Shown: one piece after another, positions 1-6,150 of the stretch
Numbering within the stretch: position 1 is the first letter of the stretch
How the letters are laid out: every line of letters begins with the position of its first letter
DNA from: an uncultured Collinsella sp.
GTDB lineage: Bacteria > Actinomycetota > Coriobacteriia > Coriobacteriales > Coriobacteriaceae
Direction of reading: 5' to 3'
Assembly (NCBI GenBank): GCA_902495265.1
Contig: CABUWR010000013.1
Span: 1 to 14,188 of the forward strand
Length of the DNA: 14,188 nt
Notes under the pieces: generated by a model
What the model saw: only the letters and a program-made list of their open reading frames with translations
Databases searched by the model: none
Told to the model about the DNA's origin: nothing
Made by a program: the position numbers and the translations under genes

Positions 1-135
1 GCCCTTACCATTGCCGGCGTCGATGGTCCACGTTTGGCGTGCGCTCACACCGAGGACGATCTACCGTACAACGTCAATCCGACAAATATCGCTACGGTGT
101 CCGAGGTCGTGACCGAGGTCATTCGTCGTTCGTAG
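1..135 (+). CDS. C-terminal 44 residues of an unidentified protein (5'-truncated)
   Basis: Frame 1 is open from the first base to a TAG at 133-135 and gives a 44-residue tail ending in VVTEVIRRS. The tail has a mixed, globular-looking composition with no membrane segment. I do not recognise the family from this fragment. The next gene begins 21 bases after the stop with a good ribosome-binding site and in the same direction, so the two may share a transcript ending at the terminator at 397-431. That this is the true reading frame rests on its codon use, the lack of stops and the well-placed downstream gene. Confidence 0.7.
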   Translation, partial: ALTIAGVDGPRLACAHTEDDLPYNVNPTNIATVSEVVTEVIRRS

Positions 136-156
136 GTTGACCTATAAGGAGTCTGC

Positions 157-375
157 GTGTTTTCGTACATTAAGCGCCACTGGCCCGTCTATCTCATCTT
201 GGCCCTGATCGCCATTGCCTTTGGTTTTGGGGTCGCGTATATCGTGGGCGTTAAAGGCTCAACGCCTGAGTCCACGATTAGCGAAGAAGTGGAGCACGAG
301 CAGAGTTTGGGAGCCGATGGCATCTCCGAGTCCGATCAAGCGCTCATCGACGGTGGGTCTGCATCTGGGGAATAG
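157..375 (+). CDS. Small single-pass membrane protein, unknown function
   Basis: A 72-residue protein starting at GTG 157, with AAGGAG at 146-151 five bases upstream. Residues 1-10 are short and basic (KRHW). Residues about 11-32 form one hydrophobic helix (VYLILALIAIAFGFGVAYIV). The remaining 40 residues are acidic and rich in Ser, Glu and Gly, so the likely topology is a membrane anchor or uncleaved signal with an acidic tail outside. No catalytic or metal-binding motif is visible. It follows the truncated gene by 21 bases and ends just before a strong terminator, so it is probably the last gene of its operon. The frame is supported by the ribosome-binding site and by the typical signal-anchor pattern. 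I do not recognise a family. Confidence 0.75.
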   Translation: MFSYIKRHWPVYLILALIAIAFGFGVAYIVGVKGSTPESTISEEVEHEQSLGADGISESDQALIDGGSASGE

Positions 376-396
376 CCATTTCGCCACGAACGAATA

Positions 397-431
397 AGAG
401 GCGAGCCGGGAGACGGGCTCGCCTCTTTTTT
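397..431 (+). terminator. Rho-independent terminator between convergent genes
   Basis: A perfect 11-bp stem (AGAGGCGAGCC at 397-407 with GGCTCGCCTCT at 416-426) closes an 8-base loop and runs into six T residues (426-431). It lies 22 bases past the 72-residue membrane protein. Just beyond it, from the other side, the minus-strand adhesin ends at 438. Read on the minus strand, the same stem is followed only by TTATT, so it may stop adhesin transcripts less efficiently. Confidence 0.9.
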
Positions 432-437
432 ATTGCG

Positions 438-3400
438 TCAGCGACGTTTTGACGCCAGCTTTAGATGGGCAAACCAGATTGCCGCGGCGCCGGAGGTCAC
501 GAAGGCGGTGAGGCAGGCGGCAATGGGAAGGGAGCCCGTTGCCGGTAAATCTTGCGGCATGGCGCATCGCTGGATGACGCGATCCTCGTCATGTGATTCA
601 AGGTTGCTACCGCCGCCATTGCGACAGAGGTCAACGCGAGCGCTGTTGGCGAGTGCGGTCTGAGGCGTGTAAGACGACGCGGCCTGCATATGGATGACGG
701 CACCGTGAATATCCGAGTCAAGGACGGCGCTCACATCATCAAGGTCGTCATGCTCGTCTTTGAGGTCCTCGCGGGTCCAAGATTCTGCAGCGCCTCTTGT
801 CGTGAAGTCGGCCGATACGGCCCCGTACTCAAGACGAATGCCCGTGACGGCGGTATCGTCCAAAAGAGCGAGCTCTTTTGCCTCGAGGGTGACCGACTCC
901 GTTGTTGGGATATCGGCTTTCCAAAGATGCCAATCGCCGTAATCGACCATGCGCAAATCGTCACCTAGGAGCTTTTTGACCTCGTCCGTTTCGAGCCAGG
1001 GGTTGTCATGCCCGTCGCTGAGCGTTGCATTGGTCTGTTCGCCCGTATCGATACTTCCCACTGGAGACGTTCGATACCACACGTTGCAAAGACCGTCGAT
1101 GTCCCCGGTCGCGACAGGGGTTTCGATGGCGATGAGTTTGGCAGTGCCTTCCTTGGCGCATTCGAGATCGTCAGTGATGGTGAATTCATCAACCCAGGTA
1201 TTCGACTCATTTTTAGCATCGAGCGTATAAGAGAAGGAGCCGTCCGCATCGGATTGTGCCACGGCTCGGTTTTTGCCATCGCCGTTGGCGACGAGACCCT
1301 TACCGATAGGGCGGGCGATCTCTTGCCGCTTGTCGACTCTGCCCTCGATCTCGATGGGTGCGTCCTTCATGGTTACCGTCTGCACTTCTCCTGTGGCCTT
1401 AATTTCAAACGTCATGTCTTCGGCAAGGTCGTAAGTGCGCGGGGGCATCACTTCGCACAGGGTGTAGGTGCCGGGCAAAAGATGCTCGATGCGATGCGGT
1501 TTGTCAGAGGAGGTCCAAGCGTCAATTTCGGTTCCGTCGGCACCGTGGAGGGAGAGCCGAGCGCCTTCCACTTCTTGTTTGCCGGTCAAATCTACTTTGG
1601 AGATGTCGATTTTGGTGTAGTCGTTAGAAACATCGAGGTGCGCATTGATCACGGGTGTTTCCTGACCGGCATACGACAGCTCGACGGTGTGGACGCTTTG
1701 GTCGAGCAGGTAACCTTCGGGTGCCTGCACCTCGATTACCTCATAGGTGGCGGTTCCGCACCCCAGTGAAAGATGAGTCGCGCACGCAAATCCCCGCTCG
1801 TCGGTCGTGATGGATGTGACGGTTTCGCCGTCCAGGGCAGCAATGCTGCCGTCGGGGCGCACGATATCGCCCGCGGCACGGATATCAAAAACAGCACCGG
1901 CAAGGGCGCGCCCACCTACGGCATCGTTCTTGACGATCTCGATGCTTCCTGTTGCCGCGTCGTCGTAAAACGAGGCGACCGCGACGGGCGTTAAGTTCAT
2001 GTCGGCGGGAATCGTTATCTCCAGATCTTCACCAACAAGATACGGTTCCTTGGCGGAAGTCTCTCGTATGTAATACGTGCCCGGGTTAAGCGATTCGGGT
2101 AGGGTGACGGTGCCGGTTTCATCGGTCGTAAAGGTATTCATAACGGTATGGGCGGGATGCCAGGATGTTTGCGAGATGGGCTCACGGTCGCCGTTGAGCA
2201 GCTGAAAGGTGAACCCAGCGCGTGGTACGGCGTTGCCGGTCTGAGCATCGCGCTTCACGATTTGAAGATGTGTCGACAGGGCGTGGTTGTCTACGATGTA
2301 CTGAAGCTCTGCGCCGTCCGTGATCTGCTCTGCTGTGATAGTCCATTCCCCTGCCTGCTTAAAGCCGTCGGGCACAGTGTCGACAACCTCACGAATGGTG
2401 TAGCCGGCACGGTCATACGGTATGGTTCCGCTGACGCCATCGGGGCGCTCTCCTGCGCCAAACCATGCTCCGGCCTGGTCTTTGGTCGATGCGAAGCCGT
2501 AGATATTGGTGGTCAGCGTTCCAACAACCTGCTGCGAAGTGTTGCTTGCCACTTCAAAGACCACGCCTTCCGCCGGCTGCTCTACACCAGATTCGTCACT
2601 ATTACCGCAGTCCTTGAACTTTGAAATCTCGAGGTCAAAAGCGATGGGGATGTTGGGGATGCGACGCTCGAGTTCAACGACGCCCGCGTCTCCGAGCTGG
2701 TCGGCACCGATGGTATAGCTCCAGGTTTCATTGGAGGGCAGATAACCCTCGGGAGCTCTCGACTCATAGATGCTAAAGGTGCCCAGGGGGATGTCGGTAA
2801 GTGTTGCCCGGCCGTCCTCATCCGTCGTGAGGGTGTGCGTCCAGCCCGGGGTAGACTGTGAGACGCAGGTGAACTCAGCGCCGGCAAGTGACGCGCTGAC
2901 TTGAGGGCCTGCCCCTGTCGCGGCATCGACCTTTGCGATGCGCAGGGTAATGGTACCGGGCTGCTCATCGATGACGACATTCCCGCCGTCATTGCCGGTG
3001 GAAAAGGCGATGTGGTCACTCCTGGGGATATAACCCGCCGGAGCTTTGGTTTCGACCAGGTAATATGCCGCGTTGGGCAAAAGTGTCGCCTGCGCACGAC
3101 CGCTGCTGTCCATCTGGATGCTGCCGACACGCTTGTCGCCGACGCTCTCATAGATGTCGAACCTCGCTCCGTCGAGCCTGTAGGTATCGTTTTCGCTCGT
3201 GATGGCGGCGTTGGCTGACTGTTTTTGGAAGGATACGGAGACGGCCGGGAGCACGTAGAGCATGTCTTGACGTTTACTGCCGCCCGACACAGCTCCCAAA
3301 TAGCGCCGCGCGCGATGCGGTGCGGCTTTAATGCTTCCCGACTTGGCGCCGTCGTGGAGCCAGCGCGCTGCGGCAACGACCTCATTGTCGCCGGAAAAAT

Positions 3401-3869
3401 TTCCCCTCTCTGTGACGCCCCGGGCGGTTGTATATGAGAATGATCCGTCGGTATGGGTGGTGCCGTTGAGCATCCAGACGGCAAGTTGGGTTGCGGCACG
3501 TGCTCGATCGGGGGATAGGTTATGCCCGCCAAAGGATGTGGCGGTGGGGTAGCCATGACAGATGATGGCCGCGAATTCGTCTTCGAGCCATACCCAGCCC
3601 TGATTGTAGGTGAGCCAGGGTCCGCCCGGTGTGCTAGGGCCAAAGCGCTCCTGGTTCATGCAGTAGGCAATCGAAGAATCCTGTGCCTCGTATTTGCCAA
3701 CTTCAAAAGGACCGCATTCATTGCTGATAGTGCGGAATCCGAGCGATTCATAACCGTCGACGGCGAGCGCGGCATCCGGTGTCATGCAGCCTAAAAGTAA
3801 AAAGAGGACTAGGAGCAGCGATCCTGCTGTGATTGCGCTGTGGACAGAGTGCGTGGGTGCGTTGGACAT
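438..3869 (-). CDS. LPXTG-anchored thioester-domain adhesin with about six Cna-B/SpaA-type domains
   Basis: A 1143-residue surface protein. The ATG at 3869 is preceded by AAGGAG (complement of 3875-3880) five bases away. Residues 1-36 form a signal peptide ending ALA|V. Residues about 38-205 look like a thioester (TQXA) domain: Cys70 in AYC and Gln128 in TQLAVW are the expected bond partners. About six Cna-B/SpaA-like domains follow at roughly 208-303, 304-407, 408-529, 531-638, 640-748 and 750-838. Each starts with a Lys in a strand such as IAKVDAATG and carries an E-box such as VETKAPAGY, ESRAPEGY or VQAPEGY, as expected for intramolecular isopeptide bonds. Residues 840-1100 form a different, less clear module. 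LPATG (1108-1112), a hydrophobic stretch (about 1114-1134) and the tail KLASKRR make a sortase sorting signal. There is no obvious YPKN-type pilin motif, so a wall-anchored adhesin or pilus-tip protein is likelier than a pilus backbone. Neither the sortase nor the ligand can be seen. Confidence 0.93.
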   Translation of the reverse strand: MSNAPTHSVHSAITAGSLLLVLFLLLGCMTPDAALAVDGYESLGFRTISNECGPFEVGKYEAQDSSIAYCMNQERFGPSTPGGPWLTYNQGWVWLEDEFAAIICHGYPTATSFGGHNLSPDRARAATQLAVWMLNGTTHTDGSFSYTTARGVTERGNFSGDNEVVAAARWLHDGAKSGSIKAAPHRARRYLGAVSGGSKRQDMLYVLPAVSVSFQKQSANAAITSENDTYRLDGARFDIYESVGDKRVGSIQMDSSGRAQATLLPNAAYYLVETKAPAGYIPRSDHIAFSTGNDGGNVVIDEQPGTITLRIAKVDAATGAGPQVSASLAGAEFTCVSQSTPGWTHTLTTDEDGRATLTDIPLGTFSIYESRAPEGYLPSNETWSYTIGADQLGDAGVVELERRIPNIPIAFDLEISKFKDCGNSDESGVEQPAEGVVFEVASNTSQQVVGTLTTNIYGFASTKDQAGAWFGAGERPDGVSGTIPYDRAGYTIREVVDTVPDGFKQAGEWTITAEQITDGAELQYIVDNHALSTHLQIVKRDAQTGNAVPRAGFTFQLLNGDREPISQTSWHPAHTVMNTFTTDETGTVTLPESLNPGTYYIRETSAKEPYLVGEDLEITIPADMNLTPVAVASFYDDAATGSIEIVKNDAVGGRALAGAVFDIRAAGDIVRPDGSIAALDGETVTSITTDERGFACATHLSLGCGTATYEVIEVQAPEGYLLDQSVHTVELSYAGQETPVINAHLDVSNDYTKIDISKVDLTGKQEVEGARLSLHGADGTEIDAWTSSDKPHRIEHLLPGTYTLCEVMPPRTYDLAEDMTFEIKATGEVQTVTMKDAPIEIEGRVDKRQEIARPIGKGLVANGDGKNRAVAQSDADGSFSYTLDAKNESNTWVDEFTITDDLECAKEGTAKLIAIETPVATGDIDGLCNVWYRTSPVGSIDTGEQTNATLSDGHDNPWLETDEVKKLLGDDLRMVDYGDWHLWKADIPTTESVTLEAKELALLDDTAVTGIRLEYGAVSADFTTRGAAESWTREDLKDEHDDLDDVSAVLDSDIHGAVIHMQAASSYTPQTALANSARVDLCRNGGGSNLESHDEDRVIQRCAMPQDLPATGSLPIAACLTAFVTSGAAAIWFAHLKLASKRR

Positions 3870-3880
3870 GGCTGCTCCTT

Positions 3881-4123
3881 ATCCCTCGTGCGCCGCACGG
3901 GGAGGCCGCGGCGCTTGGGATGAGGCTACCCCCGAGGTTCATGCGGGTAAGTACCGGAGCCTGACCAAAAGCTTGCCCGATATCTGACAAATGGCGCCTA
4001 CGAAAGACAATGGAATAAATCTGCAGGTAGACAATGGTGAATAAAAGAGCCTACAGGTCCTCATCTACACAATTGGCCTATTTTTAGGAGGATTCTCCAT
4101 AGCTAAAACAAGTATCGTCACCC
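3881..4123. other. Intergenic region between the adhesin and tRNA-Gly; no gene seen
   Basis: About 240 bases lie between the adhesin ribosome-binding site and the tRNA promoter. No open frame has a credible start and ribosome-binding site. The adhesin promoter must lie here on the minus strand, but I see no convincing -35/-10 pair. The stretch holds three related short direct repeats: GACAAATGG at 3986-3994, AGACAATGG at 4005-4013 and AGACAATGG at 4029-4037. The last two are followed by AATAAA. An AGGAGG at 4086-4091 has no start codon at usable spacing. Confidence 0.5.
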
Positions 4124-4153
4124 TTGTATCGAACAAGACAACCGCGTTATACT
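4124..4153 (+). promoter_or_regulatory. Probable promoter of tRNA-Gly
   Basis: TTGTAT at 4124-4129 and TATACT at 4148-4153 are separated by 18 bases. They resemble -35 and -10 boxes for the vegetative sigma factor. The -10 box ends 13 bases before the first base of the mature tRNA, which fits a short 5' leader. Confidence 0.65.
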
Positions 4154-4166
4154 AGCCAACACACAA

Positions 4167-4241
4167 GCGGGCATCGCCAAGTGGTAAGGCATCAGCTTCC
4201 CAAGCTGACACTCGCGGGTTCGAGTCCCGTTGCCCGCTCCA
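4167..4241 (+). tRNA. tRNA-Gly (anticodon CCC)
   Basis: A 75-base cloverleaf. The acceptor stem pairs GCGGGCA (4167-4173) with TGCCCGC (4231-4237), followed by a discriminator T and an encoded CCA (4239-4241). The anticodon stem TCAGC/GCTGA encloses the loop TTCCCAA, with anticodon CCC at 4199-4201 reading GGG glycine codons. The T arm has the standard GGTTCGAGTCC core. A promoter lies just upstream and a terminator just downstream, so it is a single-gene unit. Parts of its 3' half recur downstream: a direct 18-base copy at 4416-4433 and an inverted 16-base copy at 4297-4312. Confidence 0.97.
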
Positions 4242-4252
4242 GTTAAAAGCAC

Positions 4253-4285
4253 AAGCACGGCACCATCACGGTGCCGTGTTTTTTT
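4253..4285 (+). terminator. Rho-independent terminator of tRNA-Gly
   Basis: CACGGCACC (4256-4264) pairs perfectly with GGTGCCGTG (4270-4278) around the five-base loop ATCAC, followed by seven T residues (4279-4285). It begins 12 bases after the tRNA CCA end. Confidence 0.93.
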
Positions 4286-4296
4286 CAATAAAGCGC

Positions 4297-4421
4297 CGGG
4301 ACTCGAACCCGCCAGGGTGCGAGCGTTAAATAAACGCGAAGCGTTTATAGTGAGCAGGCAAGGGCGCCGACAGGCGACCGCAGCCGGTGCGTATTTGCGG
4401 AGCAAATACGCGGACGTCCCG
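4297..4421. repeat. Palindrome-rich element bounded by CGGGAC/GTCCCG and containing tRNA-Gly pieces
   Basis: The element begins with CGGGACTCGAACCCGC (4297-4312), the exact reverse complement of the tRNA-Gly T arm at 4214-4229. It ends with GTCCCG (4416-4421), which opens an 18-base direct copy of the tRNA 3' end (4416-4433). CGGGAC and GTCCCG thus form short terminal inverted repeats. Inside are two hairpins: ATAAACGC/GCGTTTAT (4330-4337 and 4341-4348, loop GAA) and GCGTATTTGC/GCAAATACGC (4389-4398 and 4402-4411, loop GGA). There is no coding frame of note. I infer a small non-autonomous repeat element or a rearranged tRNA remnant. Confidence 0.7.
4382..4420 (+). repeat. 39-base hairpin repeat, copy 1
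   Basis: This segment matches 4512-4550 at 38 of 39 positions, the single difference being G4400 versus A4530 in the hairpin loop. It holds a 10-bp perfect stem with a GGA triloop and then GCGGACGTCCC. It is nested in the element at 4297-4421. Confidence 0.9.
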
Positions 4422-4433
4422 TTGCCCGCTCCA
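4416..4433 (+). repeat. Direct copy of the tRNA-Gly 3' end
   Basis: GTCCCGTTGCCCGCTCCA is identical to 4224-4241, covering part of the T arm, the acceptor 3' strand and the CCA. A duplicated tRNA 3' end is the usual trace of tRNA-targeted integration, but only about 190 bases separate the copies and no integrase is present. A remnant of a lost tRNA copy is equally possible. Confidence 0.75.
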
Positions 4434-4450
4434 CCGAGCACAGGAGACAC

Positions 4451-4551
4451 GGGGACGGCAATTCAACAGAGTCTTCCCCCGCGGCTTCATGAGGCCGCGG
4501 GGCTCGCCTGAAGCCGGTGCGTATTTGCGAAGCAAATACGCGGACGTCCCC
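4451..4551. repeat. Second REP-like element bounded by GGGGACG/CGTCCCC
   Basis: Seven-base inverted repeats at 4451-4457 and 4545-4551 bound about 100 bases. Inside are a perfect 9-bp stem, CCCCGCGGC (4477-4485) with GCCGCGGGG (4494-4502), and the second copy of the 39-base hairpin repeat. The left edge sits in GGAGACACGGGGACGG (4443-4458). From memory, this kind of GGGGAC-bounded sequence is common in bacterial REP elements linked to Y1 (RAYT) transposases; no such transposase is in the window. No protein-coding frame is evident. Confidence 0.65.
4512..4550 (+). repeat. 39-base hairpin repeat, copy 2
   Basis: This copy lies exactly 130 bases downstream of copy 1 with a single mismatch. Its stem GCGTATTTGC/GCAAATACGC (4519-4528 and 4532-4541) closes on GAA, so the tip reads GCGAAGC, a heptamer known as an exceptionally stable DNA mini-hairpin. 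The hairpin at 4330-4348 has the same tip. Confidence 0.9.
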
Positions 4552-4615
4552 ATGGCCGCTCTTGCGGCAAAATGTTAGGTTAATGCCTGCTGCCCATACT
4601 TGCACCTACGCACGG

Positions 4616-4621
4616 TACAAT
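4616..4621 (+). promoter_or_regulatory. Possible -10 box of the purB promoter
   Basis: TACAAT lies 44 bases before the purB ATG, in the context GGTACAATGG. A very similar GGTATACAATG precedes the solute-binding protein gene at 6108. No good -35 box is present at 16-18 bases; TTGCAC at 4600-4605 is too close. The call rests on the -10 match and its position. Confidence 0.4.
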
Positions 4622-4665
4622 GGTTAAGTTACGACCAACGTGCCAATAGCCAAAAAGGAGCCGCT

Positions 4666-6012
4666 ATGATCGATCGCTATACTCGCCCGGAGATGGGACA
4701 CATCTTCTCCCTCGAGAACAAGTACGCCATTTGGCAGGAGATCGAGGTTCTGGCCTGCGAGGCCCAGGCGGAGCTCGGCAAGATCGGTATTTCTAAAGAC
4801 GAAGCCCAGTGGATCCGCGATCACGCTAACTTTGAGAAGGCAAAGGTCGATGAGATCGAGGAAGTCACGCGCCACGACGTTATTGCTTTCCTGACCAACA
4901 TGAAGGAGTACATCGACGCCGATGTTCCCGAGGGCGACCCCAAGCCCAGCCGCTGGGTCCACTACGGCATGACCAGCTCCGACCTGGGCGATACAGCTCT
5001 GTGCTACCAGCTCACCCAGGCCTGTGACCTGATTATCGAGGACGTCAAGAAACTCGGCGAGATCTGCAAGCGTCGTGCCTTCGAGGAGCGCAACACGCTC
5101 TGTGCCGGCCGCACTCATGGCATCCACGCCGAGCCGATGACCTTCGGTATGAAGTTTGGCTCTTGGGCTTGGGAGCTCAAGCGCGATCTGGACCGTCTCG
5201 AGGATGCCCGCAAGAACGTTGCCTTCGGTGCCATTTCGGGTGCTGTCGGCACCTACAGCTCCATCGAGCCGTTCGTCGAGGAGTACGTCTGCGAGCGCCT
5301 GGGCCTGGTTCACGACCCGCTGTCCACGCAGGTCATCAGCCGCGACCATCACGCCTACCTCGCCGGCGTCCTTGCCACCACGGCAGCCACCTGCGAGCGC
5401 ATCGCTACCGAGGTTCGCAATCTGCAGAAGACCGATACGCTCGAGGCCGAGGAGCCGTTCCGCAAGGGTCAAAAGGGCAGTTCCGCCATGCCGCACAAGC
5501 GCAACCCGATCACCATGGAGAAGGTCTGTGGCCTGTCGCGCATCGTGAAGTCCAACGCCCAGGTCGCCTTCGACAACGTCGCCCTGTGGCACGAGCGCGA
5601 TATTTCGCACTCCTCTGCCGAGCGTGTCGCCCAGGCCGATAGTTTCATCGCGCTTGACCACATGTTCCAGTGCCTCATCCGCGTTATCGACGGCTTGCAG
5701 CTGTATCCGGCTCGCATGATGGCCAACCTCAACAAGACCCGCGGCCTTATCTTCTCCTCCAAGGTGCTGTTGGCCCTCGTCGACACGGGCATCACCCGCG
5801 AGGACGCCTACGCTATCGTGCAGGAAAACGCCATGGCCACCTGGCACGAAGTGCAGGATTGTGTCTCCGGCCCCACCTTTAAGGAGCGTCTCGAGGCCGA
5901 TCCGCGCTGCACCGTCAGCCAGGAGAAGCTCGACGAGATCTTTGATCCGTGGGACTTCCTCACCCGCATCGACACGGTCTTCGATCGCCTGGAGCAGCTG
6001 AGCTTCGAGTAG
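4666..6012 (+). CDS. purB: Adenylosuccinate lyase
   Basis: A 448-residue enzyme of the fumarase/aspartase superfamily. It releases fumarate from SAICAR to give AICAR and from adenylosuccinate to give AMP, so it acts twice in purine synthesis. It is cytosolic and normally a homotetramer. Visible motifs are TSSDLGDT (103-110), GRTHGIHAEP (148-157, with the conserved active-site histidines) and the superfamily signature SSAMPHKRNP (272-281), whose flexible loop carries the catalytic serine. Length is typical of the shorter bacterial form. The frame stays open upstream to 4600, but ATG 4666 is chosen because AAGGAG (4655-4660) sits five bases before it and MIDRYTRPEM is the usual N-terminus. It is probably monocistronic: a terminator follows at 6056. 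A long minus-strand open frame inside it is a codon-bias shadow. Confidence 0.97.
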   Translation: MIDRYTRPEMGHIFSLENKYAIWQEIEVLACEAQAELGKIGISKDEAQWIRDHANFEKAKVDEIEEVTRHDVIAFLTNMKEYIDADVPEGDPKPSRWVHYGMTSSDLGDTALCYQLTQACDLIIEDVKKLGEICKRRAFEERNTLCAGRTHGIHAEPMTFGMKFGSWAWELKRDLDRLEDARKNVAFGAISGAVGTYSSIEPFVEEYVCERLGLVHDPLSTQVISRDHHAYLAGVLATTAATCERIATEVRNLQKTDTLEAEEPFRKGQKGSSAMPHKRNPITMEKVCGLSRIVKSNAQVAFDNVALWHERDISHSSAERVAQADSFIALDHMFQCLIRVIDGLQLYPARMMANLNKTRGLIFSSKVLLALVDTGITREDAYAIVQENAMATWHEVQDCVSGPTFKERLEADPRCTVSQEKLDEIFDPWDFLTRIDTVFDRLEQLSFE

Positions 6013-6055
6013 GGTTAACCTAATTCGGCCGTTTGCGGATGCATTCCAACCTTTG

Positions 6056-6088
6056 GCGCCTTGCCCATCTTGGGTGAGGCGCTTTTTT
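6056..6088 (+). terminator. Rho-independent terminator after purB
   Basis: GCGCCTTGCCCA (6056-6067) pairs with TGGGTGAGGCGC (6071-6082), giving 12 pairs of which two are G-T, around the loop TCT. Six T residues follow (6083-6088). It lies 44 bases past the purB stop. Confidence 0.9.
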
Positions 6089-6108
6089 ATCGCCGCATCA
6101 GCCCCAGG

Positions 6109-6116
6109 TATACAAT
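6109..6116 (+). promoter_or_regulatory. Possible -10 region for the solute-binding protein/diguanylate cyclase operon
   Basis: TATACAAT lies 34 bases before GTG 6151 and just after the purB terminator, where a new promoter is expected. A weak -35 candidate (TTATCG, 6087-6092) lies 18 bases before the TACAAT core at 6111. The in-frame ATG at 6115 overlaps this box, a reason to reject that start. Confidence 0.4.
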
Positions 6117-6150
6117 GAAATCCGACTGCTGTTTCGTTGAAGGGAGGCTT

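Noticed and set aside
1008..1769. A 253-codon plus-strand frame opposite the adhesin
   Set aside because: It has no ribosome-binding site and a low-complexity shadow composition; the minus-strand frame carries clear Cna-B and LPXTG motifs.
2582..3643. A 353-codon second minus-strand frame inside the adhesin
   Set aside because: Its product is rich in Pro, Ser and Arg with no domain pattern, and the overlapping frame encodes the well-supported adhesin.
3986..4045. A CRISPR-like array upstream of the adhesin
   Set aside because: The repeated units are only 9 bases, imperfect and three in number, with no cas genes.
4086..4140. AGGAGG at 4086-4091 as the start of a small gene
   Set aside because: No ATG, GTG or TTG lies at usable spacing; the following frame opens with ATA and ends at a TAG within the tRNA promoter.
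4224..4433. An integrated mobile element with attachment sites at the tRNA-Gly 3' end
   Set aside because: The 18-base direct repeat is suggestive, but only about 190 bases separate the copies and there is no integrase or other cargo. At most it is a remnant, so it is reported as a repeat.
4230..4605. Several overlapping frames of 63-110 codons over the tRNA and repeat region
   Set aside because: They run through the tRNA, its terminator and the hairpin repeats, and none has a ribosome-binding site; they reflect repeat sequence.
4624..5847. A 407-codon open frame on the minus strand
   Set aside because: It lies wholly opposite purB, has no ribosome-binding site or recognisable motif, and its composition is what the reverse strand of a codon-biased gene gives.
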